The notes: generated by a model from the sequence alone, not told the origin. Positions 8,001 through 15,094 are shown, counted from the first letter of the stretch. The stretch is DNA of 16,772 bases from JAVVEH01 sp032251435 (GCA_032251435.1 JAVVEH010000066.1:1-16772), one strand, 5' to 3'. A program made the numbers and translations.

Positions 8001-11000
8001 TCTGCGGATCGGATGCAAAGGGGACTATAATGAAACGTCCCCTTCAACAGATTATTACGCCCGGCTTTATAGCAGTGGGCGCCCTGAAAGGCTCGTGGCG
8101 GAGGAGCATACGGCATTGCTGGACGGCGACGCGCGGACCAAAGTTGAGGAAAGTTTTAAACACCGACAGTACGGGTGGGAGCCAAATTTAATTTCCTGCA
8201 CACCGACACTGGAGATGGGTATCGATATCGGCGATCTTTCCTCGGTCCTTTTGTGCAATGTCCCACCCAATCAGGCCAGCTACCTCCAGCGTATCGGTCG
8301 AAGTGGCAGACGGGACGGTCGGTCATTCAATCTGACCGTAGCCGGCGGGCAACCTCATGATCTCTTCTTCTATGCGGAACCGTTGCAGATGATTGCCGGG
8401 ACGGTGGGCACCCCCGGATGTTTTTTATCCGCTTCGGCTGTATTGCAGCGTCAGTTTACGGCGTTCTGTTTCGACCGGTGGGTCGCCTCCGGCATCCCCA
8501 ATAATGCGATTCCCGCGAAATTGAGTACGGTCATAGCCAATCTTGGCAAGAAAAATCCGGCACTTTTTCCATTCTCACTGCTGGGATACATTGATCTACA
8601 CCGAATAGAGTTGCTAGACGACTTCATCGCGCTATTCGAAAACATGCCCGAGGACACGGCCGAAAAGCTTAGAAGTTTTGTTCTTGGTGAAGGCGGACAC
8701 AGTTCGGGTGTGAGGATGCGGATCCTGGAAGAGCTTGAGGACATCGCCAAGGAATTGAAGGCGATTCGGGGGCGGGTTAAGATTCTGCGGGAGGCCATCA
8801 AAAAACTCGAGACCAGCGATGCCAGAGATGCTGATTACGAACAGCAACTCGAGGATCTGGAGATGGAACGTAATGCGATGGTGGGAATCGCCCGATCGAT
8901 CACCGGTAAGCAGACCTATAACTATTTCACGGATATCGGGTTGCTTCCTAACTATGCTTTCCCGGAGGCCGGAGTCCAGTTACGCTCCGTTATCCTGCGT
9001 CGGCGGAAAGCTGGCGAAGGGCGAAAATTTGATGCGAAAGTCTACGAATATGAACGTCCGGCCAAAAGCGCCATTCATGAACTGGCGCCGAGTAACGCGT
9101 TTTACGGCGAAGGCCGCAAAGTGGTCGTCGACCAGGTGGATATGCGGCTATCCGAAGTGGAAGCCTGGCGGTGTTGTGATTCTTGTCCCCATATGGAACA
9201 GGTCAAAGCGGACGTCACGCCCAGTTCCCAATGTCCCAACTGCGGGAGTCCCGGCTGGGCCGATAACGGGCAGGTCCGGCAGATGCTTAGGATGCATCAG
9301 GTCGTGGCTACAACCAAGGACAATGAAAGTCGAATCAGGGATGAAAGTGATGACCGGGAACCACAATTTTTCAACAAACATATGGTTGTAAACGTACAAC
9401 CGACGGATGTCACCTGCGCCTTTGCCGCCGACTCCAAGGACATGCCTTTCGGGTATGAGTTCTGTCGTCACGCCACCTTCCGGGAGATTAACTTCGGCAA
9501 TAAAGCCACCCTCGGGGAGATGGTGACTGTCGCCGGGCACGAGGTAAACCGTGACGGGTTCCGGATCTGCTCGAAGTGCGGGAAAGTGGTGACAAGAAAA
9601 AAAGGTAAAGACACCATTAACCACGCCGTGGGCTGTCCGCTTCGCGGAAGAGACGCGGAGACGCCTTCGGCTATCATGGAATGCATTTATCTCTACAGAC
9701 AGTTCCATTCCGAGGCCATTCGCTTCCTTTTGCCGACGGGGCCCTTTTCGGGAACAGCGAAGAATCTACAGTCATTCATCGCCGCGTTGCTTATGGGGCT
9801 GCGCGAGCATTTTCATGGCAATATCGACCACATTGCCTGTACGGTTCAAGAGGAACCGCTGGAAGCCGGAAGCCAGGCCCGAAAACGCTACCTTTTGCTT
9901 TACGACTGTATCCCGGGGGGAACCGGGTACCTTAAGGAATTGGTGAATTCTCCCGAAAACCTTATGGATTTGCTTCAGCGCGCCCTTGAGATTCTGGAGC
10001 AGTGCGAATGCCGGGACGCCGCGGATAAAGATGGGTGCTACCGGTGTCTTTATGCCTATCGGGGAAGTTTTGAGATCCCCAACATTTCCCGCACTGCGGC
10101 TATCGACTGTTTACGTCAGGTGCTGGCTGAACGCGACAACCTAGTACCGATCGAATCGGTGACCGGTATTAAGCAGAATGCCCATCTGGAAAGTGAGCTG
10201 GAAGCCTTTTTCATAGAAGCTTTGCGGGAAGCGCGGTATGAAGGACGCCGAGTTGAGCTCAAGAAAGAAATAGTTAACTGTAAATCAGGATGGTATCTGA
10301 ATGTGGGGGACCGGGGGTATTTTATTGAGCCGCAGCTTGACCTCAAGCCACCCGCTGTTCCGCTGACAACTCGCCCTGATTTTATCGTCCGTCCTGAAAA
10401 GCGGTCTGAAACGCTCCCGATTGCGCTCTATCTGGATGGTTTTGACCCGCACGCTGACCTGACAAAAGGTCCCAGTAAGGTGGGCAATGATATGGCGAAG
10501 CGCATGGGGTTGATTCGTTCCGGGAAATACCACGTCTGGTCCCTGACCTGGAATGATCTTAAAAACCGTGACGAAGGAACGGATCCGCACTTTGACCCTA
10601 TTATTCCATCCCGCAACCAAAAGCAGCAAAAGCTTATTGCCGCCTATGATGCGGACAGTGGGGTCGCGGCTCTTGGTGATTTGAATCATCGGGACAGTTT
10701 CAGCGCGCTGATTGACTATCTTGCGTCACCGGACCCGGTGGCTTGGCAGACGAGTGCCGCTATTCAATCGATGATGTTTTTAGGAAAGGAAATAGTGGAT
10801 CTGGATGCTTTGAAGCAGGAAGTGTCATTGCTCCTTGGTGAAGATCACCCGCTTGAAGACGCTTTTGTACAGGGATTTGAAAACGAGAGGGTTTTACTAG
10901 GTGCAAATTCTCCTAAAATGGAAGCGGCGAAACACTGGGTGTCCATTCTTGCCTGCACTACTGCCACAGCTGTGAGGGAGAAACGTTTTGCGGATGTGGG

Positions 11001-11514
11001 CGCAATTTGCCACTTTGGAGATACGGGAACGGAAATTCAAAACGGTTATCGGGAAGCTTGGAATGGATTTCTCCGTCTGCAGAACCTGTTTCAATTTCTA
11101 CCCCGGGCCATTTTCGTAACTGCTCAGGGGCTTGTCGACGGGGACTATGACGCTTTGGAATTTTTCTATCCGAATGATTCCAAGGATAAAGATTCTGCCG
11201 GAGGAAAAGACAGCCAGGTCCAACTGGATGGCTATGCGGAAATTCTAGACGAGAGCCTCCTGTCTACACTGCGTATTCTGGCCAAACAAGGAATCCAACC
11301 ACCTGGAATTGATGATATTCCGTTTGAGTTATGCGATGAAAAAGGAGGCATTGTGGGGGAAGCGGAACTGGCCTGGGCTGACAAGCGGATTGCCTTTATA
11401 TATGCCGGACAGGAGGAGTCGATCGCAGCTTTCAAAAGCGCGGGATGGAAGATATTTACTATTGAAGAATTGACGGCGGCGCCAGATGCCTTCGGGGTTG
11501 TTTTGAAAGGGTGA
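5092..11514 (+). CDS. Giant DEAD/DEAH helicase with DUF1998 region, DruE-like
   Basis: This 2140-residue protein has superfamily 2 motifs: motif I TGTGSGKT (98-105), motif II DELH (230-233), motif III TSAT (266-269), then TLEMGIDIGDLSS (near 1037) and QRIGRSGRRDGR (near 1066) as motifs V and VI. The two RecA-like halves are separated by a long insert with zinc-ribbon cysteines (CREC near 498, CGNC and CPSC near 557-577). More CxxC pairs occur near 948, 1362-1384 and 1494. A charged, probably coiled-coil stretch lies at about 1205-1270. The DUF1998/MZB-type end has YDCIPGGTGYL and cysteines 1638, 1640, 1649 and 1652. Beyond it is a Vsr-like segment (D1763, D1782, D1800, VWSLTW). Size and layout resemble DruE of Druantia, with MrfA/YprA as distant kin. 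It probably translocates on or unwinds invading DNA. Start at the ATGA overlap with rloB. Confidence 0.85.
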   Translation: MIPSIISQQVRGGIEDFLRTTFPIHTPFFSGVLEGLLAPETGQVFKGPYVTVKLPFSPGAGGKDVFPDVPLRFPPYQHQEKAFARLGANPPQSTIIATGTGSGKTECFMYPLLADCYARRGIAGIKAIIIYPMNALATDQAKRFAQEIHSNPKLKKTVRVGLYVGDKGGGKGTAMMSEDHVITDRETLRAAPPDILLTNYKMLDYLLIRPRDAELWKDNEPDTLRYMVVDELHTFDGAQGTDLACLIRRLKNRLHVPQRNLCCIGTSATLGDTTETSRLREYAGEVFGETFDDKSVITEETLSAEEFFANSMIHMATRFPRPDQADSMMPDNYADINAYLQGQIPLWFDKDGENFGMPDWRLQLGDRLLGHGFFRNLLSILSRKPYTVADLLQELERYIPEGARGDKECGLNRIGSLLALTGFALREGNDPIKRGSEDWEALSDAEKLKRCRPLVDIRLQLWLRELRRLVCSVREQPVLRFADDLNMEEGVAHLPLVHCRECGETGWLGVKRTTDTRFGQDLQKVYEGFFNYSPTTHFLFPGGTPALEESPAFDHYFCGNCLHLTSGTGLEKCPSCGDEGQLIKVYASNPRRQVRGGTRQVSSHNCPYCLGQESLTVMGSRAASLVSVGISQLFTSVFNADRKLLAFSDSVQDAAHRAGFFGARTYRFTFRTALQQFVATRKKAISLADLPAKMADHYAAALGEPDFIATFLAPDMAWLQDYEQLKITGKLRSGSDLPDLIRERIGWEVFSEYAFRSRIGRTLEKSSLSVAGVDIGGLRRACGQVADTIRNGIGGMESVTEEQLLGFCIGFLNLMKSKGAVWHPALNAYVDDLGGYYHLNKGRNELFMPRFGLRTRTPIFLTTHSGTRFDQLLSGGRASHTWYEDWAKRNFGKDCPLVAQFAGDLYHPLLEALVKEGILGRRLVKDKPVWGIQPRHIVVGADVKPLRCGVCGHGVAAPESELPHWLKLPCLRIGCKGDYNETSPSTDYYARLYSSGRPERLVAEEHTALLDGDARTKVEESFKHRQYGWEPNLISCTPTLEMGIDIGDLSSVLLCNVPPNQASYLQRIGRSGRRDGRSFNLTVAGGQPHDLFFYAEPLQMIAGTVGTPGCFLSASAVLQRQFTAFCFDRWVASGIPNNAIPAKLSTVIANLGKKNPALFPFSLLGYIDLHRIELLDDFIALFENMPEDTAEKLRSFVLGEGGHSSGVRMRILEELEDIAKELKAIRGRVKILREAIKKLETSDARDADYEQQLEDLEMERNAMVGIARSITGKQTYNYFTDIGLLPNYAFPEAGVQLRSVILRRRKAGEGRKFDAKVYEYERPAKSAIHELAPSNAFYGEGRKVVVDQVDMRLSEVEAWRCCDSCPHMEQVKADVTPSSQCPNCGSPGWADNGQVRQMLRMHQVVATTKDNESRIRDESDDREPQFFNKHMVVNVQPTDVTCAFAADSKDMPFGYEFCRHATFREINFGNKATLGEMVTVAGHEVNRDGFRICSKCGKVVTRKKGKDTINHAVGCPLRGRDAETPSAIMECIYLYRQFHSEAIRFLLPTGPFSGTAKNLQSFIAALLMGLREHFHGNIDHIACTVQEEPLEAGSQARKRYLLLYDCIPGGTGYLKELVNSPENLMDLLQRALEILEQCECRDAADKDGCYRCLYAYRGSFEIPNISRTAAIDCLRQVLAERDNLVPIESVTGIKQNAHLESELEAFFIEALREARYEGRRVELKKEIVNCKSGWYLNVGDRGYFIEPQLDLKPPAVPLTTRPDFIVRPEKRSETLPIALYLDGFDPHADLTKGPSKVGNDMAKRMGLIRSGKYHVWSLTWNDLKNRDEGTDPHFDPIIPSRNQKQQKLIAAYDADSGVAALGDLNHRDSFSALIDYLASPDPVAWQTSAAIQSMMFLGKEIVDLDALKQEVSLLLGEDHPLEDAFVQGFENERVLLGANSPKMEAAKHWVSILACTTATAVREKRFADVGAICHFGDTGTEIQNGYREAWNGFLRLQNLFQFLPRAIFVTAQGLVDGDYDALEFFYPNDSKDKDSAGGKDSQVQLDGYAEILDESLLSTLRILAKQGIQPPGIDDIPFELCDEKGGIVGEAELAWADKRIAFIYAGQEESIAAFKSAGWKIFTIEELTAAPDAFGVVLKG

Positions 11515-11649
11515 CGCGTCACTTTTTCGGGGATTAGAGCTGTCTGCAATCCGAAGCAGATTGCCTACCGGTATTCAGAAGCGGCGTGCCTGCAATAGCG
11601 GGAGCATATTTAGCCCCCTTTAACTGGCCGATTTTTTAGGAGATAAAGT
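11515..11649. other. 135-base gap between the two helicase genes
   Basis: This non-coding stretch holds a weak 6-bp inverted repeat (GCAATC 11546-11551 and GATTGC 11559-11564) and a pyrimidine-rich patch (about 11615-11622). No clear terminator or sigma-70 promoter is seen, so read-through from the upstream helicase into the RelE-UvrD gene is plausible. Confidence 0.35.
11638..11642 (+). promoter_or_regulatory. Ribosome binding site deciding a GTG start
   Basis: AGGAG seven bases before the GTG at 11650. The GTG at 11648 in the overlapping frame runs straight into TGA, so 11650 is the only sensible start. Confidence 0.7.
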
Positions 11650-13797
11650 GTGAGTAGTCTAAGCAATAAATTGACGGTTGGCATAGGCACGGATTTTTTG
11701 TCATCCTTCGCTAAGCTTCCAGCTAAGCAGCAGAAAAAAGTCAGTGCTTTTGTGGAAAATTTCCGCACAAACCCATGTGCTCCTGGTATCAATTATGAAA
11801 AGATCAGTGGCGCAAGGGATCCGAAGCTGCATTCGGTGCGAATTGACGGAACCTACCGGGGAATTGTATTGAAACCGGAAAAAGGAAATGTTTACCTGTT
11901 GCTCTGGGTCGACCATCATGATGAAGCCTACGACTGGGCCAAACGACGTCAAGTCCTTGTGAATGCGCATACCGGAAGTGTACAGGTGGTCACCTGTGAG
12001 TCAACAGAGAAACAAGCGCAATTAGCTGATACCAAGCCCGCCAACGGAACGCTTCTCTCTGGATGCAGTGACAAGCAACTTTTAAGCCTGGGACTCCCCG
12101 AATCGTTGTTGGCGGAAGCGAGAAGCCTGAATAGTGATGAGGATCTGGAAAAAAAGGAGGATCTCTTTCCCGAAGAGGTACTTGAGGCCCTGTATATGCT
12201 CGCCATGGGATATTCGGTGAAAGAAGTTCTCGCTGAGACGAAGGCTGATGCGGAGCCCGCAACCGACATTGACACAGAAGATTTTGCCAAAGCGTTGGAG
12301 AAAGACGACAGCAAACGGCGTTTCCATGTGGTCACGGATAATCTTGAATTGACTCAATTGCTTGAGGCCCCGCTTGAAAAGTGGCGGGTTTTCCTTCATC
12401 CATCCCAGCGCCGCCTGGTGACCATAAATGCCAATGGACCCGTCCGAGTTCTGGGGGGCGCTGGCACCGGCAAAACAGTCGTTGCTATGCACCGGGCGAA
12501 ACATCTTGCCGAAAAGGTTTTCAACGGAAGTGGCGACCGCATTCTTTTCACCACATTCACAAGAAATCTGGCCGAGGACATTGAAGCCAATTTGAGCAAG
12601 ATCTGTCCACTGGCTGTGAAACGGCGCATAAAGGTTGTGAACCTTGATGCGTGGGCGGGTGCTTACGTGAAAAAGCATGGGTTTTCTTATACCCCACTGA
12701 CTTCCGAAACTAAAGCAACCGACTTTTGGGAGCAAGCGTACGAATTGGCTCCCAACGATCTGGGATTGCCAATTGCTTTTTATCGTCAGGAATGGCAGGA
12801 TGTTGTTCAGTCTGGTGGTGGGGTGACCGAAGAGGAGTATTTGAGGACCCCTCGCATTGGTCGGGGACAGCGCCTTAGCCGTCGGCAAAGAAAAGAAGTG
12901 TGGCCCGTCTTTGAGGAATACCGGGCGCTTCTGAGGAAAGAAGGCTACAAGGAGTTTACAGACGTTTTGCGAGACGCCCGGGTATTATTGGAGGAACATA
13001 GAGACGCCGCTTTTAAGGCTGTCATTCTTGACGAAGCACAGGACATGAGCCCCGAGGCATTCCGGCTCATCCGAGCGCTTGTCCCCCCTTGCCAAGCTAA
13101 CGACCTCTTCATCGTTGGGGACGCTCACCAGCGGATATACGCCCACAAAATTATTCTTGGCCATTGTGGTATAGATATTCGGGGTCGTGGTCGCCGCTTG
13201 CGACTGAATTACAGAACAAGTGATGAAATTCGGAAATGGGCTGTGGCACTTCTTGAAGGCTGTTCAGTTGACGACCTGGACGGGGGGCTAGACACGCTGA
13301 AAGGATATCGTTCACTATTTCATGGCAATGCCCCGGTTGTCAAAACCTTTGAAAGCGTGGACGAAGAAAAAGCAGCGATTCTTGCTCATTTAAAGGAGCT
13401 TGAAAAAGCGGGTATACCCTTTGGGTCTGTTTGTCTGGTTGCCCGGACCGATGCAATGGTGAAAGAATATTCCAGCGCCTTGACTCAGGAAGGAATAAAA
13501 ATTCACCGGATTCGCCGTGACGCCAGCGATGCAACTAGCAAGCCAGGAGTGCGCGTGGCATCCATGCACCGGGTCAAGGGTTTGGAATTTGACGCGATGA
13601 TAGTTGCGGGGGTAACGAAAAAGGCGCTTCCACTGGAATCTGTTATGAAGGGCCTGGACAGCGATCTTGCTCGACAGGAGTTTGAACTTAAGGAACGCAG
13701 TCTGCTCCATGTTTGTGCCACCCGGGCAAGAAAACACGTGCTTGTCACCGCGAGTGCGCCAGCCAGTAAAATTTTGGCCTTTGAAAGCGAAATTTAG
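11650..13797 (+). CDS. RelE-like domain fused to UvrD-type superfamily 1 helicase
   Basis: This 715-residue protein has two parts. Residues about 9-102 look like a RelE/ParE-fold toxin domain: DFLSSFAKLPAKQQKKV, then KLHSVRIDGTYRGIV, then VYLLLWVDHHDEAYDWA. A linker of about 150 residues precedes a UvrD/PcrA-type helicase: motif I GGAGTGKT (269-276), motif II DEAQD (461-465), motif III GDAHQRIY (490-497), LNYRTS (519-524) as motif IV, MHRVKGLEFD (639-648) as motif V and HVCATRARKHV (687-697) as motif VI. Such RelE-UvrD fusions occur elsewhere, mostly unstudied. No antitoxin gene is adjacent, so the RelE part may be a binding or regulatory module rather than a free toxin. Same strand as, and 135 bases after, the giant helicase, so a functional link is likely. 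Confidence 0.87.
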   Translation: MSSLSNKLTVGIGTDFLSSFAKLPAKQQKKVSAFVENFRTNPCAPGINYEKISGARDPKLHSVRIDGTYRGIVLKPEKGNVYLLLWVDHHDEAYDWAKRRQVLVNAHTGSVQVVTCESTEKQAQLADTKPANGTLLSGCSDKQLLSLGLPESLLAEARSLNSDEDLEKKEDLFPEEVLEALYMLAMGYSVKEVLAETKADAEPATDIDTEDFAKALEKDDSKRRFHVVTDNLELTQLLEAPLEKWRVFLHPSQRRLVTINANGPVRVLGGAGTGKTVVAMHRAKHLAEKVFNGSGDRILFTTFTRNLAEDIEANLSKICPLAVKRRIKVVNLDAWAGAYVKKHGFSYTPLTSETKATDFWEQAYELAPNDLGLPIAFYRQEWQDVVQSGGGVTEEEYLRTPRIGRGQRLSRRQRKEVWPVFEEYRALLRKEGYKEFTDVLRDARVLLEEHRDAAFKAVILDEAQDMSPEAFRLIRALVPPCQANDLFIVGDAHQRIYAHKIILGHCGIDIRGRGRRLRLNYRTSDEIRKWAVALLEGCSVDDLDGGLDTLKGYRSLFHGNAPVVKTFESVDEEKAAILAHLKELEKAGIPFGSVCLVARTDAMVKEYSSALTQEGIKIHRIRRDASDATSKPGVRVASMHRVKGLEFDAMIVAGVTKKALPLESVMKGLDSDLARQEFELKERSLLHVCATRARKHVLVTASAPASKILAFESEI

Positions 13798-13822
13798 GGA
13801 AATTTAGAAATTTGAGAAATTT
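13790..13822. repeat. Four phased AAATTT repeats at the end of the defence block
   Basis: AAATTT occurs at 13790, 13800, 13808 and 13817, spaced 10, 8 and 9 bases, close to one helical turn. The first copy includes the stop region of the UvrD fusion gene. Phased A-tracts like these can bend DNA; they may instead be degenerate slippage or a junction scar. No function can be assigned from sequence. Confidence 0.5.
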
Positions 13823-13843
13823 GGGGACACGTTGATTATTTCT

Positions 13844-14130
13844 CATTTTGAGGCAGGTGTCAAAGAAGGCCTGGCGGTAGGTGGGGCCACCCATGGAGTA
13901 GCCGTTTTCATTCGTCTCGTAGCCTAGCGATCCGCCATAAGCAAGGCGCTTTTCCTTGGCTGTGGCATAGCCACCATTGGGCGACAGCCACACGCCTTGA
14001 TTGGCTCCGTACGTTCGCGCCGCCTTAACCAGGTTCCTGAATCCATCGGGCTTTGATTACTCCGGCCTCCTCTGTGAAGAGGCTGCCGCCGTACTTGAAC
14101 CGATTGTTTAAAGGCAAATAAAAAGACCGA
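13844..14130 (-). pseudogene. Frameshifted remnant resembling an alpha-galactosidase-type hydrolase
   Basis: Read on the minus strand, two frames encode protein-like text. The first piece contains NRFKYGGSLFTEEAGVI (about 14100-14050). After a shift near 14050 comes PDGFRNLVKAARTYGANQ, GVWLSPNGGYATAKEKRL and GYETNENGYSMGGPTYR, ending FFDTCLKM at 13844. The segment LSPNGGY, a later ETN, and a downstream GPxY with CL.M recall melibiase/GH36-like proteins of PVC bacteria, recognised from memory and not checked. There is no start codon in the second frame and no gene continues on either side, so this is an internal fragment of a dead gene. It occupies most of the 379-base stretch between the UvrD fusion and the next gene; the rest holds nothing else recognisable. 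Confidence 0.45.
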
Positions 14131-14176
14131 CACTACAAAGCCACTGCTATGTGACAAGACACTCGAAGGAGCTTGA

Positions 14177-14467
14177 TCAGTCATTCCTCAGCTTGCCCGG
14201 AACACATTTTTTCCGCAGCCAATCTCGGAATTCCGCTTCTGACTCAAACCGTTCCTCAATCAACTGGAGTAACATGGTGTCTTTGAATTCCGCGTCAACG
14301 ATCAGGGAATATTCAAGGTCTCCGGCATAGCGGCTGTCGGCGTCACCAATGTCCCTGGAATCCAGTTCCTCTTTGCCGGACATCCGTAAGTCACCGTTTT
14401 CAGTTATGGACACCACCAGGCCGCGCGTGTCATTGCCGGCCAGTGAAATCGATGTCAGTTTACCCAT
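14177..14467 (-). CDS. Small hypothetical protein, 96 residues
   Basis: I do not recognise a family with certainty. The protein begins MGKLTSISLAGNDTRGLVV, has a central acidic stretch rich in D, E and R, contains LEYSLIVDAEFKDTMLLQLI and ends with FRDWLRKKCVPGK. It looks soluble, acidic and compact, with a beta-rich first half and a helical second half; there is no signal peptide or membrane segment. The start is well supported: GGAGG (14474-14478, minus strand) lies six bases before the ATG. It stands alone, with a hairpin-forming palindrome about 40 bases upstream. It may be a small regulator or immunity-type protein, but nothing in the sequence proves this. Confidence 0.65.
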   Translation of the reverse strand: MGKLTSISLAGNDTRGLVVSITENGDLRMSGKEELDSRDIGDADSRYAGDLEYSLIVDAEFKDTMLLQLIEERFESEAEFRDWLRKKCVPGKLRND

Positions 14468-14505
14468 CTGAAGCCTCCGTATTCGGTCTATGATCCGACC
14501 CTTGT

Positions 14506-14528
14506 TTTATTGTGGAAACCACGATAAA
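14506..14528. promoter_or_regulatory. 10-bp near-perfect palindrome upstream of the 96-residue gene
   Basis: TTTATTGTGG (14506-14515) and CCACGATAAA (14519-14528) pair around a three-base AAA loop with a single G-T type mismatch. It lies about 40 bases upstream of the small gene on the minus strand and about 80 bases past the end of the Vsr gene. It could be an operator, or a stem that limits read-through from vsr. There is no T run typical of an intrinsic terminator. Confidence 0.4.
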
Positions 14529-14605
14529 GTACCCGCTGTTTTCATGGATTCAAAAAAATAGTTGAAGAGGGGAAGGGCTTTTTTATCGCTCATGAGCAAG
14601 CGGGT

Positions 14606-15094
14606 TCAGTCGTCCGCGGATTCCGCGGCGGTGAGATAACGCTCCGCCGGTTCTTCGTAGGTGAGGCTGGAGGGGGTTTTGAGCAAGCGCGTTTTCAGTT
14701 TGGCGAGCAGAGTCTCAGGGTGTTTCAGCTCACATTCCCAGACGACCACCACGGCCCAGCCCGCCGCTGTCAAGTCCGCCACGTCGCGTTGATCCCGGGC
14801 CACATTCCGGGCGAATTTGGCTTCCCAAAAATCCTGATTTGACTTGGGTGTGCGGGTCGCCTTACAGCCGGGATGCCGGTGCCAGAAACACCCGTGCACA
14901 AACACCACGGTCCGGTATTTCGGCAGGACAATATCCGGCTTGCCGGGCAGCTGCTTATTTTTCGGTCCGTTCACTGTGAACCGGAAGCCCGCGGCGTGCA
15001 GCAGAGCCCGGACCAGGCGCTCCGGCTTGGTGTTTTTGCTTTTCACCTGAGCCATATTCCACGAGCGTTTTTCTTTTGTCAGGCTGTCAACCAT
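14606..15094 (-). CDS. vsr: Very-short-patch-repair (Vsr) type endonuclease
   Basis: This 162-residue protein is a Vsr-family nickase, close in length to the Escherichia coli enzyme (156). It shows SWNMAQVKSKNTKPE, then LPGKPDIVLPKYR with the metal-binding D54, the FVHGCFWHRHPGC motif with catalytic-position H72, and VVVVWECEL near the C-terminus. Vsr nicks 5' of the T in T:G mismatches that arise from 5-methylcytosine deamination, and usually accompanies a cytosine-5 methyltransferase. No such methylase is in this window, so it may serve one outside, or act as a stand-alone restriction-type nuclease, as many defence-island Vsr homologues are thought to do. The ATG at 15094 (GGAA seven bases before) is preferred to the GTG at 15109, which has no ribosome binding site. 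The C-terminal 15 residues extend past the core. Confidence 0.9.
   Translation of the reverse strand: MVDSLTKEKRSWNMAQVKSKNTKPERLVRALLHAAGFRFTVNGPKNKQLPGKPDIVLPKYRTVVFVHGCFWHRHPGCKATRTPKSNQDFWEAKFARNVARDQRDVADLTAAGWAVVVVWECELKHPETLLAKLKTRLLKTPSSLTYEEPAERYLTAAESADD

Noticed and set aside
8819..9391. A 190-residue plus-strand open frame
   Set aside because: It lies out of frame inside the giant helicase gene, is rich in Arg, Trp and Pro as frame shadows are, and has no family features.
9148..9708. A 186-residue minus-strand open frame
   Set aside because: Antisense to the zinc-ribbon region of the giant helicase; no independent support.
11546..11564. Terminator hairpin between the helicase genes
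   Set aside because: Only a six-base stem with a seven-base loop and no T run; not enough to argue that transcription ends here.
12082..12888. A 268-residue minus-strand open frame
   Set aside because: It is entirely antisense to the RelE-UvrD gene, whose helicase motifs are intact; no ribosome binding site or recognisable domain.
5092..13797. A complete canonical Druantia or DISARM system
   Set aside because: Only the giant helicase resembles DruE. No DruA-D, DruM/F/G or DruH, and no DISARM methylase, separate DUF1998 protein or phospholipase D gene, can be seen, so I do not assign a named system.
13924..14184. An 86-residue minus-strand gene
   Set aside because: The translation is Arg/Ser-rich; the hydrolase-like text lies in the other two minus frames, so this is a shadow of the relic.
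14563..14600. Intrinsic terminator at the T/A run near 14580
   Set aside because: A run of T is present, but there is no adjacent G+C-rich stem on either strand.
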